Assembly (NCBI RefSeq): GCF_900114745.1
Contig: NZ_FOUB01000036.1
Location: 1 to 37,581 of the forward strand
Length of the DNA: 37,581 nucleotides
Source of the DNA: Nitrosomonas communis
GTDB lineage: Bacteria > Pseudomonadota > Gammaproteobacteria > Burkholderiales > Nitrosomonadaceae
Direction: 5' to 3'
A program made the translations under genes and the position numbers. The notes under the pieces are model-generated. The model saw nothing but the letters and a program-made list of their open reading frames with translations. It was not told where the DNA came from and searched no databases. Shown piece after piece: positions 37,313-37,581 of this stretch; within the stretch, counting starts at the first letter, position 1; each line of letters opens with the position of its first letter.

Positions 37313-37581
37313 ATGGCCTATTCACTGGATTTCCGCCGTAAAGTCCTGTCTGTCAGAGAGAAAAAAGGACTTACGATAGCCGAGGTGGCGGCCCGGTTTG
37401 ATGTTGGCGTGGCGAGCGTGACGCGTTGGGTTAAGAACATCCATCGTAAACCTCAAGGGTTTCGCCAACGCAAGATTGATCTTGATGTGTTGCGGCAGGA
37501 TATTCGCGATTATCCTGATGCTTATCAGTACGAGCGGGCAAAACGTTTGGGTGTGGCGCAAAACGCTATTTTTCTGGCGCT
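37313..37581 (+). CDS. IS630-family transposase, N-terminal part (runs off the window)
   Basis: About 89 residues visible. The start MAYSLDFRRKVLSVREKKG and the following LTIAEVAARFDVGVASVTRWVK form the helix-turn-helix DNA-binding domain typical of IS630/Tc1-like transposases. The next stretch (RQDIRDYPDAYQYERAKRLGVAQNAIF) is the second winged-helix unit. The catalytic DDE domain would lie outside the window. ATG 37313 gives the family start, but the frame is open back to an ATG at 37241 with 24 further residues (MEAFNFWKYLDNIA...). Whether the full copy is intact cannot be judged. Confidence 0.85.
   Translation, partial: MAYSLDFRRKVLSVREKKGLTIAEVAARFDVGVASVTRWVKNIHRKPQGFRQRKIDLDVLRQDIRDYPDAYQYERAKRLGVAQNAIFLA

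Overview
The window is a chromosomal segment of a Gram-negative bacterium, most likely a betaproteobacterium. Protein style and gene order suggest the ammonia oxidisers (Nitrosomonas and relatives); this is inference from the sequence alone. Support comes from the gpmA-envC-ctpA-moeB run, the yibN-grxC-secB-gpsA run, HU followed by tRNAs and PpiD, and a complete division and cell wall (dcw) cluster. Coding density is high and base composition is moderately AT-rich between genes.

Layout. (1) 1-1540, accessory edge: the end of an IS5-like element that has cut a NERD-domain gene short, then a small VOC-fold protein. (2) 1705-3468: an MsbA-type ABC exporter half-transporter. (3) 3507-7850, minus strand: gpmA, envC, ctpA and moeB, probably one transcript. 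(4) 8226-10915, plus strand: a rhodanese-like membrane protein (YibN type), grxC, secB, an exported SH3 protein with a TTG start, and gpsA. (5) 11096-13637: HU with a good sigma70 promoter, tRNA-Val(TAC), tRNA-Asp(GTC) and ppiD, facing fabI on the minus strand. (6) 14673-17946: a lipoprotein-like peptide-binding protein and one permease, without the second permease or ATPases expected of a peptide importer, followed by a minus-strand AlkA-type DNA glycosylase. (7) 18782-36843: the dcw cluster, mraZ-rsmH-ftsL-ftsI-murE-murF-mraY-murD-ftsW-murG-murC-murB-ddl-ftsQ-ftsA-ftsZ. It begins with a promoter overlapped by four GTGG boxes at exact 10-bp spacing (MraZ operator) and ends with a strong hairpin after ftsZ. 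(8) 36844-37581, accessory edge: a 102-bp inverted-repeat (MITE-like) element and the start of an IS630-family transposase.

How it fits together. The dcw cluster makes the peptidoglycan precursor (MurB to MurF, Ddl, MraY, MurG), polymerises and crosslinks it at the septum (FtsW, FtsI) and builds the division ring (FtsZ, FtsA, FtsQ, FtsL). EnvC in region 3 would activate amidases that split the septal wall. Genes in the cluster overlap by 1-11 bases or lie close together, so translation is probably coupled. The core of the window is ordinary housekeeping sequence and I see no convincing new multi-gene system. The items most worth a second look are the incomplete peptide transporter, the MITE-like palindrome after ftsZ, the four-box MraZ operator and the IS-disrupted NERD gene.
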